Below the pieces are notes generated by a model that did not search any database, was not told the DNA's origin, and saw only the letters and a program-made list of their open reading frames with translations. Shown here one piece after another: positions 10,301 to 30,059 of a stretch of 64,000 nt of DNA. Location: the NCBI GenBank assembly GCA_014706295.1, contig JACSVZ010000002.1, positions 131,821,431-131,885,430 on the forward strand. Direction: 5' to 3'. The position numbers were made by a program, and so were the translations under genes. Origin of the DNA: Lycocorax pyrrhopterus obiensis (taxonomy: Eukaryota; Chordata; Aves; Passeriformes; Paradisaeidae). Positions within the stretch are counted from its first letter, which is position 1. Each line of letters begins with the position of its first letter.

Positions 10301-13300
10301 GAGTGAGTACTTTTGCATCCATCACCTCACTCACTTGGCAATATTTAAAAATCAAAAGGTATTAAGTACTCCTGTCAGAGGAGGACAATATTGGTCACTT
10401 CAGGTTCAAGAGCAAAATAATGCTGAATATACAAATATTAACTACAAGACTGCTTGGATGGAATTGAAGTGAGCAAGTGGAAGAGACAAACATATTGAAA
10501 TGCAGGTCAATCTGTCTCCTTGAAGCAAGTGCAGACAAAAATAATCCCTAATGTAATTAAGCTCTTCATTTTTACCAGGCACGGTGTGCCCACCTCTCTA
10601 GTAATTGCTCAGTCAGCTCTGCTCTTGGGATCATTGGGAATTCTGCATAAGAGCTGAAGGATCAGCAGGGCTGAATCTCAGAGGATCCAAAATAATGGAA
10701 TAAATCACAAACATGCCTAAAACATGAATAAGAAAATGAAACACAAAATACCAAAGAAACATGATTTTGTGGAGCATTCTTATGACTAACATCGAGCATG
10801 ATGTCTTTAGTAACCTTCCTTAGACCCTCATCAGATTGAAACCCTGGGTTTGTTTTTTCTTTTTCTTCCAGATACTAATAAAAAACTATTTGGCTGCCCT
10901 GGAAATGGGAATAAGATAATGACAGGAAATAAAAAGGTGGTGGTGGCAAGGAACAGCAAGTTCTCCCCCAAACAACCACATTGGACCCATTTATCTTCCC
11001 TCTGAGTGCAGCCAAAGAGCAGCACAAATGAAGTTTAGAATCTAAGAGGATTTTCTCAGGTGGGTTTACTAATCACCATCATCCTGTCATCCCATTTGAT
11101 GGGGAAACATGAGGCCAACCCTGAGCAGTGCTGAAACCCCTGTCCCCAGCGAGGAGAAAACCAGAGGTCACACCCTCAACACTTGTTTTTGACAGACAGC
11201 AGGAAGAGTTTCTGCCTGATATTACTATGCCAAAATTATCTCTTGGTCCACAGCATCTGGGCACTCCTGCAGGATTGGGGCACCGCATGGGGATGCATAG
11301 GAAGGTGCTGCTCCAGCCTGGAAGAACCAGCTCTCTGTGGAGTAAAGGGAGGGGAGCGGAGAGCGAGCACCAGGAAGATTCAGTCTGCAGTGCCTCAACA
11401 AATACGTACACAATAATGAAAACCATGTTGTTTCAGAGGTTCAGTGTGCCCTTAAAATGTTTAATACTGCCATTACTTAATAAAAGGAAATAAATAGTGT
11501 GGTACACACAGGTGGGCAAAAGACTGGGAACCAAATCAGAAGCTGTTCCATTTAAGTGCATCAAGTTTGGCTCCTCCACATGTCAAGGGCTGGTGATTGT
11601 TATTTGTTCACACAGAGGCTGGGGATGGCAGCTAGGAGGTGGCTGCAAAGACTTGGAGAGATGGACACCCTAAGCACATGCCCTGGGAAGGTGAGAATGT
11701 CTTTGGTATAAGGTCAGGGCAAGAGGGGAAGATCTAAAACATGTCAGGTGCACAGTAAGTGAATCCTATGCAGAGGGTGGGTCGCTGTTTTGTGCCTCGA
11801 GATCTAGGAAGCCCTCAGCCTGCCTAATAATCTCAAATGACCATTTCTGTGGCAGGACACAGAGTCCCCAGCCTCACCACACAGGGCTGAAGCAGCCTGG
11901 GAGGTACCATGGACTGGGCTGGCGTAGAGGAGCTGTTCTGTGCTGGCTACTGCTAAGACGGTTTCACTGTGCAAATTGAGACCCTGGGCTACAGGCAGGG
12001 ATGTCTCTTGCAGTTTTTAATTTCTCTAGTCTTTTCACATTGTTCACTACAACTCAAGCTCTTTTTTTGCTTTGCTTATTGTGCATTAATCAGCATTTTA
12101 CAGGTGATAGCTTAATCCCAACTACACGTTAAAATAACACGACCTGTGGGAAACAGTGAGAAAATCAAACCTGTAGCTAGCAATAAGCCCCTTGCATCTG
12201 GCCTTTCCAGCTTGTTAAGATATGGACAGTACATCTGAAAAGGTTTATACTTTATCCTGTGAAAATCCTCACCCCTGAAACAACTTCTCAGTATGGATAA
12301 TTTGGAAACAACAGCAGCAAAAGCCAGGATGGAAAAAGGGATGCTGTTGAGATACCCATAGTAGACAGGGATAGTTTCTGCAAGGGGCAAGGAGATTGAC
12401 TGTCCATCCAACTGATGGTTCTACTGCTCTGAAGGCCAGAGGCACCTAATGGCTTTTGCAGTCCTTCAGCAGTGGTCCTGGTTTCTAATGTCACTGATTT
12501 CCATGCCAATTTACAATTCCTGCTGTCTTTTCTATGTGCTTAAAACACAGATGTTCTTTCCACCTTCCCCAGCCTGCAAAATGACACCTGGGCTTTGAGA
12601 GTCAACAGAGCTTTCCTTCCTCCTTTTCTACCATGACCGGGAATGAACTCCTACAGGCAATGTTTTGTCCTCAGCTGCACTCAGGGGAAGCCTTGTGCTC
12701 ATCCTGGGAGCTGTTTGTTCACAGCCTGCCGGGGTACGGTGAACAGCTCTGCTGCTTAGAGTGTACTTTGTCAGCACCTCTGACAGAATATGCAGCAGGC
12801 AGAGCTGCTCACATAGAAGGTGCCATTTCTAGTCAGGCCCTATCTGGAAACACATCACACCACGTGTCTGACGTATCACTGCTGCCTATCTTATCTGCCT
12901 ACTGCACAGTCAATGGAAAACTCTGCATGCAGCTCTGAGCACTGCTCACCTATCTGGCACTTGCCAAGTTTCTCTGCATTTCTAAGCACAAGTTCTGCCT
13001 GTGATAGCAAGAAAACCAGCTTCCCCACTTTAAGACTTATACATGAGATCCCGCTTAGTACGACACAGAGCAAAGAATGCATCCAAATACTTCTGCAAAG
13101 GGCAGGTGAAATATTCTTCTCCACCAGTCTTGCACCAGGTACCCAACATCTAACTCCTGAGCCCAATGACTGCCATGCCAGGAAACCGAGAGAGCACCAT
13201 GAGAAAGACAAAAGGAGGTGCTGGTGTACAGGGTGTTCAGGAAGACTTGTCCAGCCCTTCCCTCCGATTGTTTCACTTGGCACTTGTAGGCTAAACTGCA

Positions 13301-15734
13301 AAAGGAAACTCTTGAAGGATGCCTCCTCAATCCTGACCTGCTATATTGCTATTGTGTTGTGTCTACACCAGCGGTGCTAAAAGAAGTGAGAGTTTTAAAA
13401 GGAGGCAGCTCAGCTCAGGGCATTTGTTCTGAGGCAGGAGATTCCCTTCTCACTGCCACATGTCCCCAGAGACCTGCCAAGTGTCACCGTGTTCTCTGGT
13501 TCACATGTACGGAGACGTATGGCCAAGGCCATCTTCTCATCTCAGCTTAGTCTGCAGATTAGGGCTCAACATCAAGTTACCACCGTCCACCAAGTTTCCA
13601 TGAGTCAGCTGAGACAAGGTTCTGCCCACAGCAAATACACAGTAATGCGACTTAACATGGTCTGCAGTGAAAGAAAATTAAGCTAAGCCGCATTACTGCA
13701 CTTCTGCCATCAGTGAAGAGAGCTGAAAAGTCCTGGGGCTCATCCCCCAGGGGCAGTGTTCAAACCATGGGGACTTGGTCACGTGTGACTACTTTCTGTG
13801 CTGGTGTGCAATATTTCTGCACACAGACCTCATCCAGCTACAAAATTAACACACTTCTGGCTTACTGTTTCAAGCAGCCGCAAATGTGGAGGTCATGCCT
13901 TAGAACAACAAGGACAAAATGCCCCAGCAACAAGATAAAAATCCTACAAGCTCCTAAGAACAGCAAGGGAACAGCATAGCTCTGGGTACCTCAGGAACAT
14001 CACTGCTGTGAACTGACAGGGCTTCAAATAATGTTGAAACATGAACATTTCTTCAGACTCTCTCAAACTCTAAGTGCTGACAAAAACATGTGTTGGTTTT
14101 ACAAGGGTTGTGTTCCCTTTTCCCTTCCCAAAGGACCCTAAAACAAAGAGAGGCTACTGCAAAACTCACAAGTTATACTCCTCACTTCACATCTTCTGGC
14201 CCAGAGTTTGACAAGCTGACTGGGCTCGTCAGATAAATGGGACTGGCATTTTCCATGAGTTAGTCTGCATGTGGGATGCACTCATTAATTCCTTTGGACA
14301 ACGCATGAGTGAAGGCTGCCTCCTGCACATGCAACTAAAACTAGAGAATGCATCTACAAAATTGAGAAGTGATATGAAATAGTATGTGCTGTCTGCCATC
14401 CTTCCTGTATGGAGATATTGCTAACGAATCACTCAAAAGTGTCTGACTTGCTGTGCTATTTTATACAGGATACACCATTTTGCCTTCAAAAGCTTTATGA
14501 AGGCAGCTCTGATTGCAAATGCAAGTGACAGCAAAGCAGAAAATTTCAATTCAAGACGCAGCACACCACTGCTGTCCTGCTGATCTGAGGTCTCCAGATG
14601 TTCCTATCACAACTCCAGCTATGAATCACTCCTTAAGTACATGCAGAGGCAGAGGAAGAAAGGGATAGTTAATAATTTAAAATAATACCAATCACCAGTG
14701 GCAGTCAGGTAAAAGAATAACCTTAGTTCACTCTGTAAATGTTTATACAATAGCCTTATCTGCAGCTATATCCTCTGCAGCTGTAAGCTAATTCGTATTT
14801 CAAATTTTGTGAACTGTGGAAAGCATTACATCTCTGCTGGCCTGGGGTCAGAGCACAGGTTGTGCTTTCAAACACGTGTTGTACGGGAGTAACACGGGAA
14901 GCGAGCCTGACCCAACACCCCAAAACTACTGAGCAAAAACAAAATGAGAGATTAGGTTCTCAGCCAGAAGCATCTTGTAAAATGAAAAAGAGGTGGTATG
15001 CAGTCACTTAAATAAAAGCTTCAGTCACATGCAGCTGCTTTCACAGCATTAAGAAGAAGATGGAGCTGGTATCCGAGTTCACCTTCAGTAAGTGCCAGCT
15101 TCCACAGGTCTGGGCTGCTTTGGACGTGGGTGCCCGCACTGAGCCGGGAGGTTGGAAGTTCAGCAGGGATCCTCCGGCGTCACCTTGTCCTGCCCACACA
15201 GGAGTGGTGACGGAGCACCCCTGGAATGGCTGGGGAGGCGGCACTGGTCATTCCCATCTGGCAGAGGGGGTGTTGATCAGTGCATGCTCACTGACCCCCC
15301 CTTCCACAATCCCCAGCAGTCTGGCCAGGCTTCTCCTGCTGAAAAACAACCCTAAAGCACTCAAGACAGAACACGACTTTCAAAATACATGAGGTGATGG
15401 ATATGGGAGAGAGGGCCAGAACCTCTCCAGGTAATGCAGAAAATTACCTTGAAGAAGGTAGGCATAGACTCTCCTTTGAAGGGTTAGATTTGTGCACATG
15501 GTGTCTAATGAAGATTTGGGAGAAGGAGAGAGGGAACATTTTCATCAGCCAGAAGAACTGGTGCAAAACTTGCCAGTGTTGCTCATAACACCTGAAAGCA
15601 CTGGATATTAAAATCTGTTTGTCTGTGGTTGGGCCCACTTTGCTTTCTTATTTTCCCACACCCATCTCAGCTCAGTATTTTGATGAATGTAATGGAAATA
15701 TATCATCAATTGGATTTTTGTGATTGTTTGAGAC
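10301..15734. other. Intergenic or NCALD 3' flanking sequence
   Basis: I see no recognisable exon. A fairly long + strand frame at 12820-13380 (186 codons) has no domain, no splice context and unremarkable composition, and it overlaps long frames in the other direction, so I regard it as chance. The stretch would be within the transcript if NCALD uses a distal poly(A) site. Confidence 0.5.
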
Positions 15735-15755
15735 AAAGGTGTGTGCTTGAAGACA

Positions 15756-15761
15756 TTTATT
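15756..15761 (-). terminator. Poly(A) signal candidate, NCALD
   Basis: AATAAATGTCTTC on the - strand, about 1.8 kb beyond the stop codon. Similar hexamers stand at 15827-15832 and 16029-16034. None has a striking GU-rich element behind it, so the choice among them is open. Confidence 0.4.
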
Positions 15762-17290
15762 GAGTGTCACTAGCCACTCATAAAAATTTTAGTACAGCTG
15801 ATTAACAATGTTGTTTTCAATTTACTTTTATTGTCTCTTAACATGCTTTGCACTTCACACCTGGCAAAGCAAATGGTATGGAAAAATTAAGTATAAGATT
15901 GTTTCTGTCAGTTATTGTACATGCTAGCTAGTGTTCCACAGAAGATTATTTATACTCAACTACTTATTCATGACTTCTAATTAGTACTTAGCTAATCATC
16001 ATCTGCAAAGCAGACTTATTTTACTTGGTTTATTTTAAATTAAGGCTACTGGGGATTAGCATCTACAAGGTCACTTGACAAAATGCCAACTTTGCCTGTC
16101 AGACAAAGGTTACTCTAACGAGCTCATGAATTCTCAACACCATGCGCTGCCTGCATGGGTACCTCTCCAACAGGATCACAAAGCAGACTTCAGCTAATGA
16201 CTGATTAATACCAATTTAGTCAGCATAATGCCTTCTGTTGCTACAGCTTTTCCAGCTTTTCTTCTGCAACAGCGCTTGTAAAGCCCCTAAGAAATCCCAT
16301 GTGTGTACTAGCTTTGCATACAGCAACTTTGACCGAAGGATAAAATTTTGCAGCAGCAAATTTCAGAACTCCTGCATCTAGGCGAAAAGATAAACATTCA
16401 ACATTTCTCTCAACAGCTGATCTTTTTTTGTTTTAATTTTTATATATATAAATATATCATAAAGCGTACCATTTCCTCATTTCAGTACATATTTTTTGAA
16501 CTTTACTAAAATAAATGAAATATAAATGCTACAATTTTATGTTTAAAACAAGTTTTGATGACAGCCTTCCCCTAAGAGCAGGCCCGGAAACTCTGTTAGC
16601 TACATGGAGAGAGACAAAAACACCCCCAAAACTTCCTGCTATGCAAGAGCATTCAGAACAGCAGATGTGTCTTAGCTGGAGCTGCTTGCAGGTGTCCATG
16701 AGTTCCTCACGTGAATGCCCACTCTCCTTAGTAGCAACTGCTTCATTACTAACCTGAAAATTTCACATTCATCTCCCTTAAATTCTTTGTCAAGACCCAG
16801 CTTTTCATATCTGTGTCTGCTTTTGCTGATCCCAAACAGCAAGAGGTATTGTCAGTTGTGGATTTGGAGATCAGGATTGCAAATTGCTGAATTTTCAGAT
16901 AAAGCCATATGACTTCAACCACTGTAAACCTAGTGAAAAAAAGTCAGCCTTCATTTTGTCCCTTCTCCTTCACAACCTGGAAAGTGTTCGCAGCATTGAA
17001 ACAATGAGGCATAGGAGTGGATGATACACCCTGCACATGTTTTGCACTTTCATACTTCTTCCCAGTCCTGTCTTTGACCTTAACTGGTGCCTCCTGGACA
17101 GGAGAGGAGGTTCCAGGTGAATACTACCCCACCCATCACAAGCCCTTTGGTTCAGCCTTACTACACTTTCAGGTCCTGCGGGTGAATACTTAACAACTAA
17201 AGCAGCAATCTAAAATCTGTCAGTGTGTCTTGCTGCCAAGGGGTTTGTTGTTGGTTTACTCGTCCTCAACACGTACCTTCCAAAACAGAT

Positions 17291-17318
17291 ACAAACAAAC
17301 AAACAAACAAAAAAAACA
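17291..17318. repeat. (CAAA)n simple repeat
   Basis: ACAAACAAACAAACAAACAA followed by an A run. It lies in the NCALD 3'UTR, where the transcript would read (GTTT)n. Probably length-polymorphic. Confidence 0.85.
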
Positions 17319-17552
17319 AAATGAAATTTTAAAAACAATGGTAACACCACAATATCTGTTTAAAACAGTACTGCCCGTGCTCTGGACAAATTGTTAAGAG
17401 CAATTCAGCATTCTTATAATTAATCCACAACAAAAGAAGCTATAAGATGCCACAAATGAAGGCATAATTGGCCACACAGAGGCAACACTACCATGAATGT
17501 TGTTTGGCAAGAAAAAAAAAAAGCAGATACATAATTCATCCAAAGGACAGGT

Positions 17553-24953
<7,401 letters not shown>

Positions 24954-27900
24954 CTGCAGAGCAAAAACAAACACATATGAATTATTATTAATTATTGATA
25001 CCGATTAGCTTGGAGGCTGTAGAAGAACAGTATGCTGTATTATGAGTTTTCTGATGATAGTTCACTCTTGAGAATCAACTGAAACCTTGGACAATGTCCA
25101 GTACTACATGTCTACTCTGAAAAAAAAATAAACTTAATCTACATGTTGATTACTTTGTCTTTTGACAGTCTGGAGAACTGTAATTACATTGAATTTATTG
25201 CCATCCTATTTTGCCCTTGAAATCATGAGGTAAGCAATGGATGTTGCAAGGTGCAGCTGACCAGTAGCTGTGTGTTGCAGCACACCCTCCATCCTTGTCA
25301 CCCCACTGTCCCGAGGACCTGGCCTAATGAGAAACAATTTTTGTACCTCTAGTGGAAACCAGACTGATACAAAGGCCTGTGTTCCCTTGGTCATTTTCCA
25401 AAATGGGATCAAGGTGCAACTGCAGTGTACACTGAAACCAGTAACTCCAAAGCCCTTCTACACATATCTTTATAACCAGAAAGCAAGCCAGAAACTGTCT
25501 CTTTTGTTTGGCACGGACCAATTCCTATTTTACTTCAAAATGAAGATAAAATCTGAAGAGATTTTATCAGCGGTGGATTCCCCCACCTCAAACTACTACT
25601 GTGCTTTTTAATCTTCCTTGTAGCCAAAAACTGGATCTATTATTAAGTAATAGTAATCCGGGTGGTCATAGCTCTTTGAAGAAACCTCTTTAAAAAAAAA
25701 AAAGAAAGAAGAAAGGAGAAAAAAAAGTACCTAGACAATGAAATTGGAAATTCATTTCCCTTAAATTAACCATTAAGAAGTATTACTGGATACAGACTCT
25801 ATTAAATCACCTAATTATATTTCATTTAAGGCAAGTTGCTACATATCACATCGTGCATCAGATTTACTAATGAATGATGCCTTTGGGTTTTAAGTTTTGG
25901 AGACTGAGTGCGTTGGCTCCACAAGGCAACATCAGTTTTACTGGAAGCTGAACAATATACTGATTTGTGGGAAGCCCTTCTCTATCGACAGAAATCTGCC
26001 TGAGAACTTGTCATGCAAATGACAGTCACAACTAAGATGTGCTGTATGGATAAGTAAAGTAGAACTGCAAAATAATTTAAACGCGACTCACACTGCTGTC
26101 AGAATGGAGTCTCTGGCCCACAGATGGATTGAATAATGATGACTGGAATGGCTAATGAGCATTCAATAAAATGTCCTTTCTTAAACAAGATATTACTTTT
26201 AAAAAATGAAGAATAATACAGTATTGATACATGACAGAAGCAGCTACTGAGAAATGTACCACCATTTGAAGCTAATCTACTGTCTCTTCTATTTGGCATT
26301 GGGAAGAAGAAATTGAGGCTCCCCTAGGCTGAAGCTATTACTTTTTCTCATGGGAAGCTCCCCTTCTCCCCAAAGAATTTGAGTTCCCCAAGGCAGCTAG
26401 AGGACTGACTGCTTAATTCCCTGTGTTCTTGGACCAGAATGACCAAAAAGCTGTATTTCTCAAGTGTAAAAAACTATGGGATACATCCTAGATTCATCTG
26501 TGTCTCCAGGATCCACTGATGGCTGTTTGGGAACTATATGTCCTATCTAAGCACGTTCCCTACATGGTTCATGGAGAACAGGCTCCCCCCTTCACAGACA
26601 GGAGGCTGGGAAGGGTGAAGAATCCTGCCCCAAGGGGGCATATCCACCTCCTGACCATTTCAGGGGCTTGGTTGACTATGTTGACAAAACAATATATTTT
26701 TCTCCAAAATGTCTCCAAAACACTTGAAAAGTGGAAGATGCCACCTAAAAGGTAATTTTTTCTACTGCCTTTTGCCTTTTCATCCTGATCAAAACATGCT
26801 GTACAGTTTTTAAGTAATCCAAGCTCTTAATGCCCTGAAAACAGCAAAAAAGTCCTTGCTTCATAGGCCTGGTCCAACAGCTGCCGAGGCAGCTGAACGT
26901 TGTGCTGCCTTCCACGGGTGTTGGACGGGGCCCTAAACAAACAACCTGGGAATTAGCTGAGCGAACGGATCACATTAGGGCAGCCAGAGGGCTTTATGTC
27001 AGGCACAACAACACGATCAGGGGCTGCCAGTGGGATGGAAGAGCAACTGGACAACGGAAGTGGCCAGGCTCAGTTTATAGTGGCACCAGTTTAACACAAA
27101 ACCCCCAGTAAAATCCCCAGAGTAGGTAGCAGCTGCCCACATCCCTGGCCGGCAGCTCTTCCACAGTGCCAGGGGCAGAGCACTTTCCAGACCATAGAGT
27201 AGGGAGGGAAGATTGCTGACTAAGGTGCAAGCCAGCTGTAGTAGGAATGAGCTAGAATTAGCCATATAATCCCCTTCTGCTTTTTAATAACTCAAACATT
27301 TAAAAATTGAAAATTCAGCTTGCTCATTTCTAGTTCAGAGTCTTCTGAAAAATGAAACAGTGAGGTAAGATGCAGGCAGTGTCCTTCCAGAGGTGGCCAA
27401 TAAGACCATATTTCACTCTAAGAAATAATGCCTTTATAGCTGCACAATGTTGTAGGTACCACATATTTTCACCAAATACTAAAAACCACAAAAGAGTAGA
27501 GCGCGCTGCCTTGCAGAACACCACAACCAGAAAAATCTGTGTTCTCCAGGCAGAAAGGGAGAGTTAACCATATGTGACTTGCAGTACAAGGCTGAAATCC
27601 ACAGCTGTTGTGATGCCAGGTGATGCAGTCAAAAACTAGTAGCATTATTCCTGAGTCCACTTGTGATGAATTTTTATCATGTTCTTTGCCCTCCAGATTT
27701 TTCCTTTTTAATAGGTGGTGTTCTAGGAACTGTAACAATGGGATTTATTGTGCCTGTTCTATCTATCAGCAACAGATCAAAATGCTTTTGCAGTCCAAGT
27801 ACAGAAAATCACTGAAGACACTTGAAGATCCTTACAATCACTTCACAGACTGCTGCCTGACTCTTCACAATAGATTAGATTACGGGCAGAGTGCAATGAG

Positions 27901-28846
27901 CTAAGAGAATGTCAGCTAACAATGACAGCAATAAAGGCACAGAACAAAACAAAATTGAAACTGACTTTAGGCATTTTTTCACACTTTATCATTCCTGTAG
28001 ATCTTTCAAATTTCTAATAAATTATTAGAAGTTCAAAATACAGCAAGTAAATAGTGAACAGCAATCACAATGGCAAAGTAAAATACTGACAATACTGAGA
28101 AATTGATATTGTAGGTGTACAAAAAGAAAGACAAATTAAGTGGTTAATGAATATGTTTAATTGCATTTCTACAATTTCTTCCTCTGATACAATGGTGTTA
28201 GATAAAATGTATATGAATGACTTGCTATATAGAACAACATATTAAAATATTAAGGTCTTAATTCTTAAGGCAATATTGTTTGGTAAAAGAATGTGATGTG
28301 TTTATGGCTTGAAAGGTTAATGCAATTTCAGCGAACAACTACAGAATATCAGGAAGTAAAGCGTCACTGCTGCGCAGTTGCTGTGGAAAGAATCCCTGTT
28401 CACTGATTATTGGAGGAAATATCACAGGCAATTCTCCTTAAAGGAAATTAAAATTCCTTAAAATTCCTCTATTCAGGTCCACGTGTGGAGATTTTAAGAT
28501 GAAGACAACAGAGTTGTTTGACAGACAACTGGCCTGTGGCAATTCAGCGTAAGCAGAAAGTGACACTGCACTGACGGTGCAGCAGATTTGTTGTGTGCAG
28601 ACAGGACAGCGCTGCTTTTACAGCCTTCTCCTCACAAAGGGAGCTCTGACCGGGCAGAAGGGCAGTGAACACCTGTGCTATCACGTGTCTCTTTGCCAGC
28701 AGCTTGCTGCTGCTCACACACAGTTGTTACCTCAATGAGAAACCTCAGAGTAAGGCAAACGCTGCCTGCTCAAGCAGCAACCTTGCAGGAGCTGGAAAGC
28801 TGCAGCAACCACCAGCACGCAGCCAACCCACTGCAACGAGCGCAAT

Positions 28847-28880
28847 GCAATGCAAACAAACATGCAATGCAAACATCTAA
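28847..28880. repeat. 17-bp tandem repeat with ATGCAAAC motifs
   Basis: Two copies of GCAATGCAAACAAACAT-like sequence (the second diverges at its end). Each contains ATGCAAAC, one base from the POU-factor octamer ATGCAAAT. Confidence 0.6.
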
Positions 28881-30027
28881 ACGTATTTCCTTAAAAGAAA
28901 TAAGTGTTTTCTTTTTTCTGTTGAACGTTTGTTATAATAAGCAAGTTCTAAACACATTTCTAACAGTGCTTTTACTCTTCAAACTTAACACCCATCATGT
29001 AAAGAAAACTCCATGCTTTTTTTTTTTTTTTAATTGAGCTCAGTCTGCCAAAGACAACAAGACTTCTTAATTTTCATTTAGGCTTAAAGCTGAGGGGAAG
29101 CCCTGTGCTGGGAAAAAGTATTATGAGAAAGGGGCATTTGTCCAGGGAAGCCTTGCTCTAAAAATGGAAATTTTAGGCTATGGGGTACTTTATAGCTAAC
29201 AGGGTACAAATCACCTCAAAGGTCTAAAGGATAAGTTTGAAAACAAGTCCTGCCTGATCTGTTTCCAGTGGGAACAGCAAGGTTAATCACACCATAGGCT
29301 TGGCTACAGACACCAGCTCTGTAAAAATGAAAGCAGAAAACTTTTTAGAAAGAAGCAATTAAATTTCCATTTTGTGATTTTTGTCTTCAGAAACTTCTGT
29401 TTCTTCGTTTCTAACACACAGTTTGACTTGTTTCCAAGAAATAATCCACTTATGGATGCAATGCTGTCTTTAATATTTCTAACACATAATTTGAGAATTT
29501 TCCCGAGACTAGCAATCGTGGGATTTCAATCTCTGCCAAGCAGCTGCACAAGCTCCTGATGACTGCTGGAATGAACTAAAGGCTGAGCAGGACAACAGCA
29601 TCACTCTGAGCCAGCTCTGCTACCTGACAGTGGTAAGAAAGCAGTGCTCCAGCATGAGTCAGTCCCCTGTGGCAATGCCACTCTGAGGTACGACTGCGAT
29701 TCTCCACTCACCATCACCGCTGTGGTTTTTCCTCCTGTCAGATCATTACTGAAAACTCGGATGTGTGACAAGCAGACTCATATACACCATCTATCTCTCA
29801 AGCTGTCTGCACATCTGGAAACGGCAGGGATCTCACCTTCTTTCATGTCCTACCCACGAGCAGTCTTCTCTTGTCACTGCATACCAGCCTCCACAGCACA
29901 GCAGACAGGGCTTTGGCAAGCTAAATTCTTCTGCCATCACTTTCTGCCACCCCTACCAGTTCTTTCTCTGCCTGTCACTGTGCAGCTGAGCAGTCACAAG
30001 CTCAGAGAAGAGGTGCTGCTCTGCCCT

Positions 30028-30059
30028 GGTTGACCAAACCTTGGGTTGACCAAACCTTG
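30028..30059. repeat. 16-bp exact tandem duplication
   Basis: GGTTGACCAAACCTTG occurs twice without spacer. Confidence 0.95.

Larger units (their letters stand above)
15735..17552 (-). other. NCALD: NCALD 3' untranslated region (proximal form)
   Basis: This - strand sequence follows the NCALD stop codon. It is AT-rich, lacks splice-site pairs and long frames, and contains poly(A) signals (AATAAA on the - strand) at 16029-16034, 15827-15832 and 15756-15761. A 3'UTR of about 1.8 kb would be somewhat shorter than the human one (about 2.5 kb from memory). The true end is uncertain, and longer forms are possible. Confidence 0.5.

Noticed and set aside
9888..10472. 194-codon + strand frame
   Set aside because: It lies mostly inside the solo LTR and runs opposite to it; no domain is visible.
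12820..13380. 186-codon + strand frame
   Set aside because: Overlaps a 136-codon frame on the other strand, has no recognisable domain or splice context, and sits in intergenic or 3' flanking DNA.
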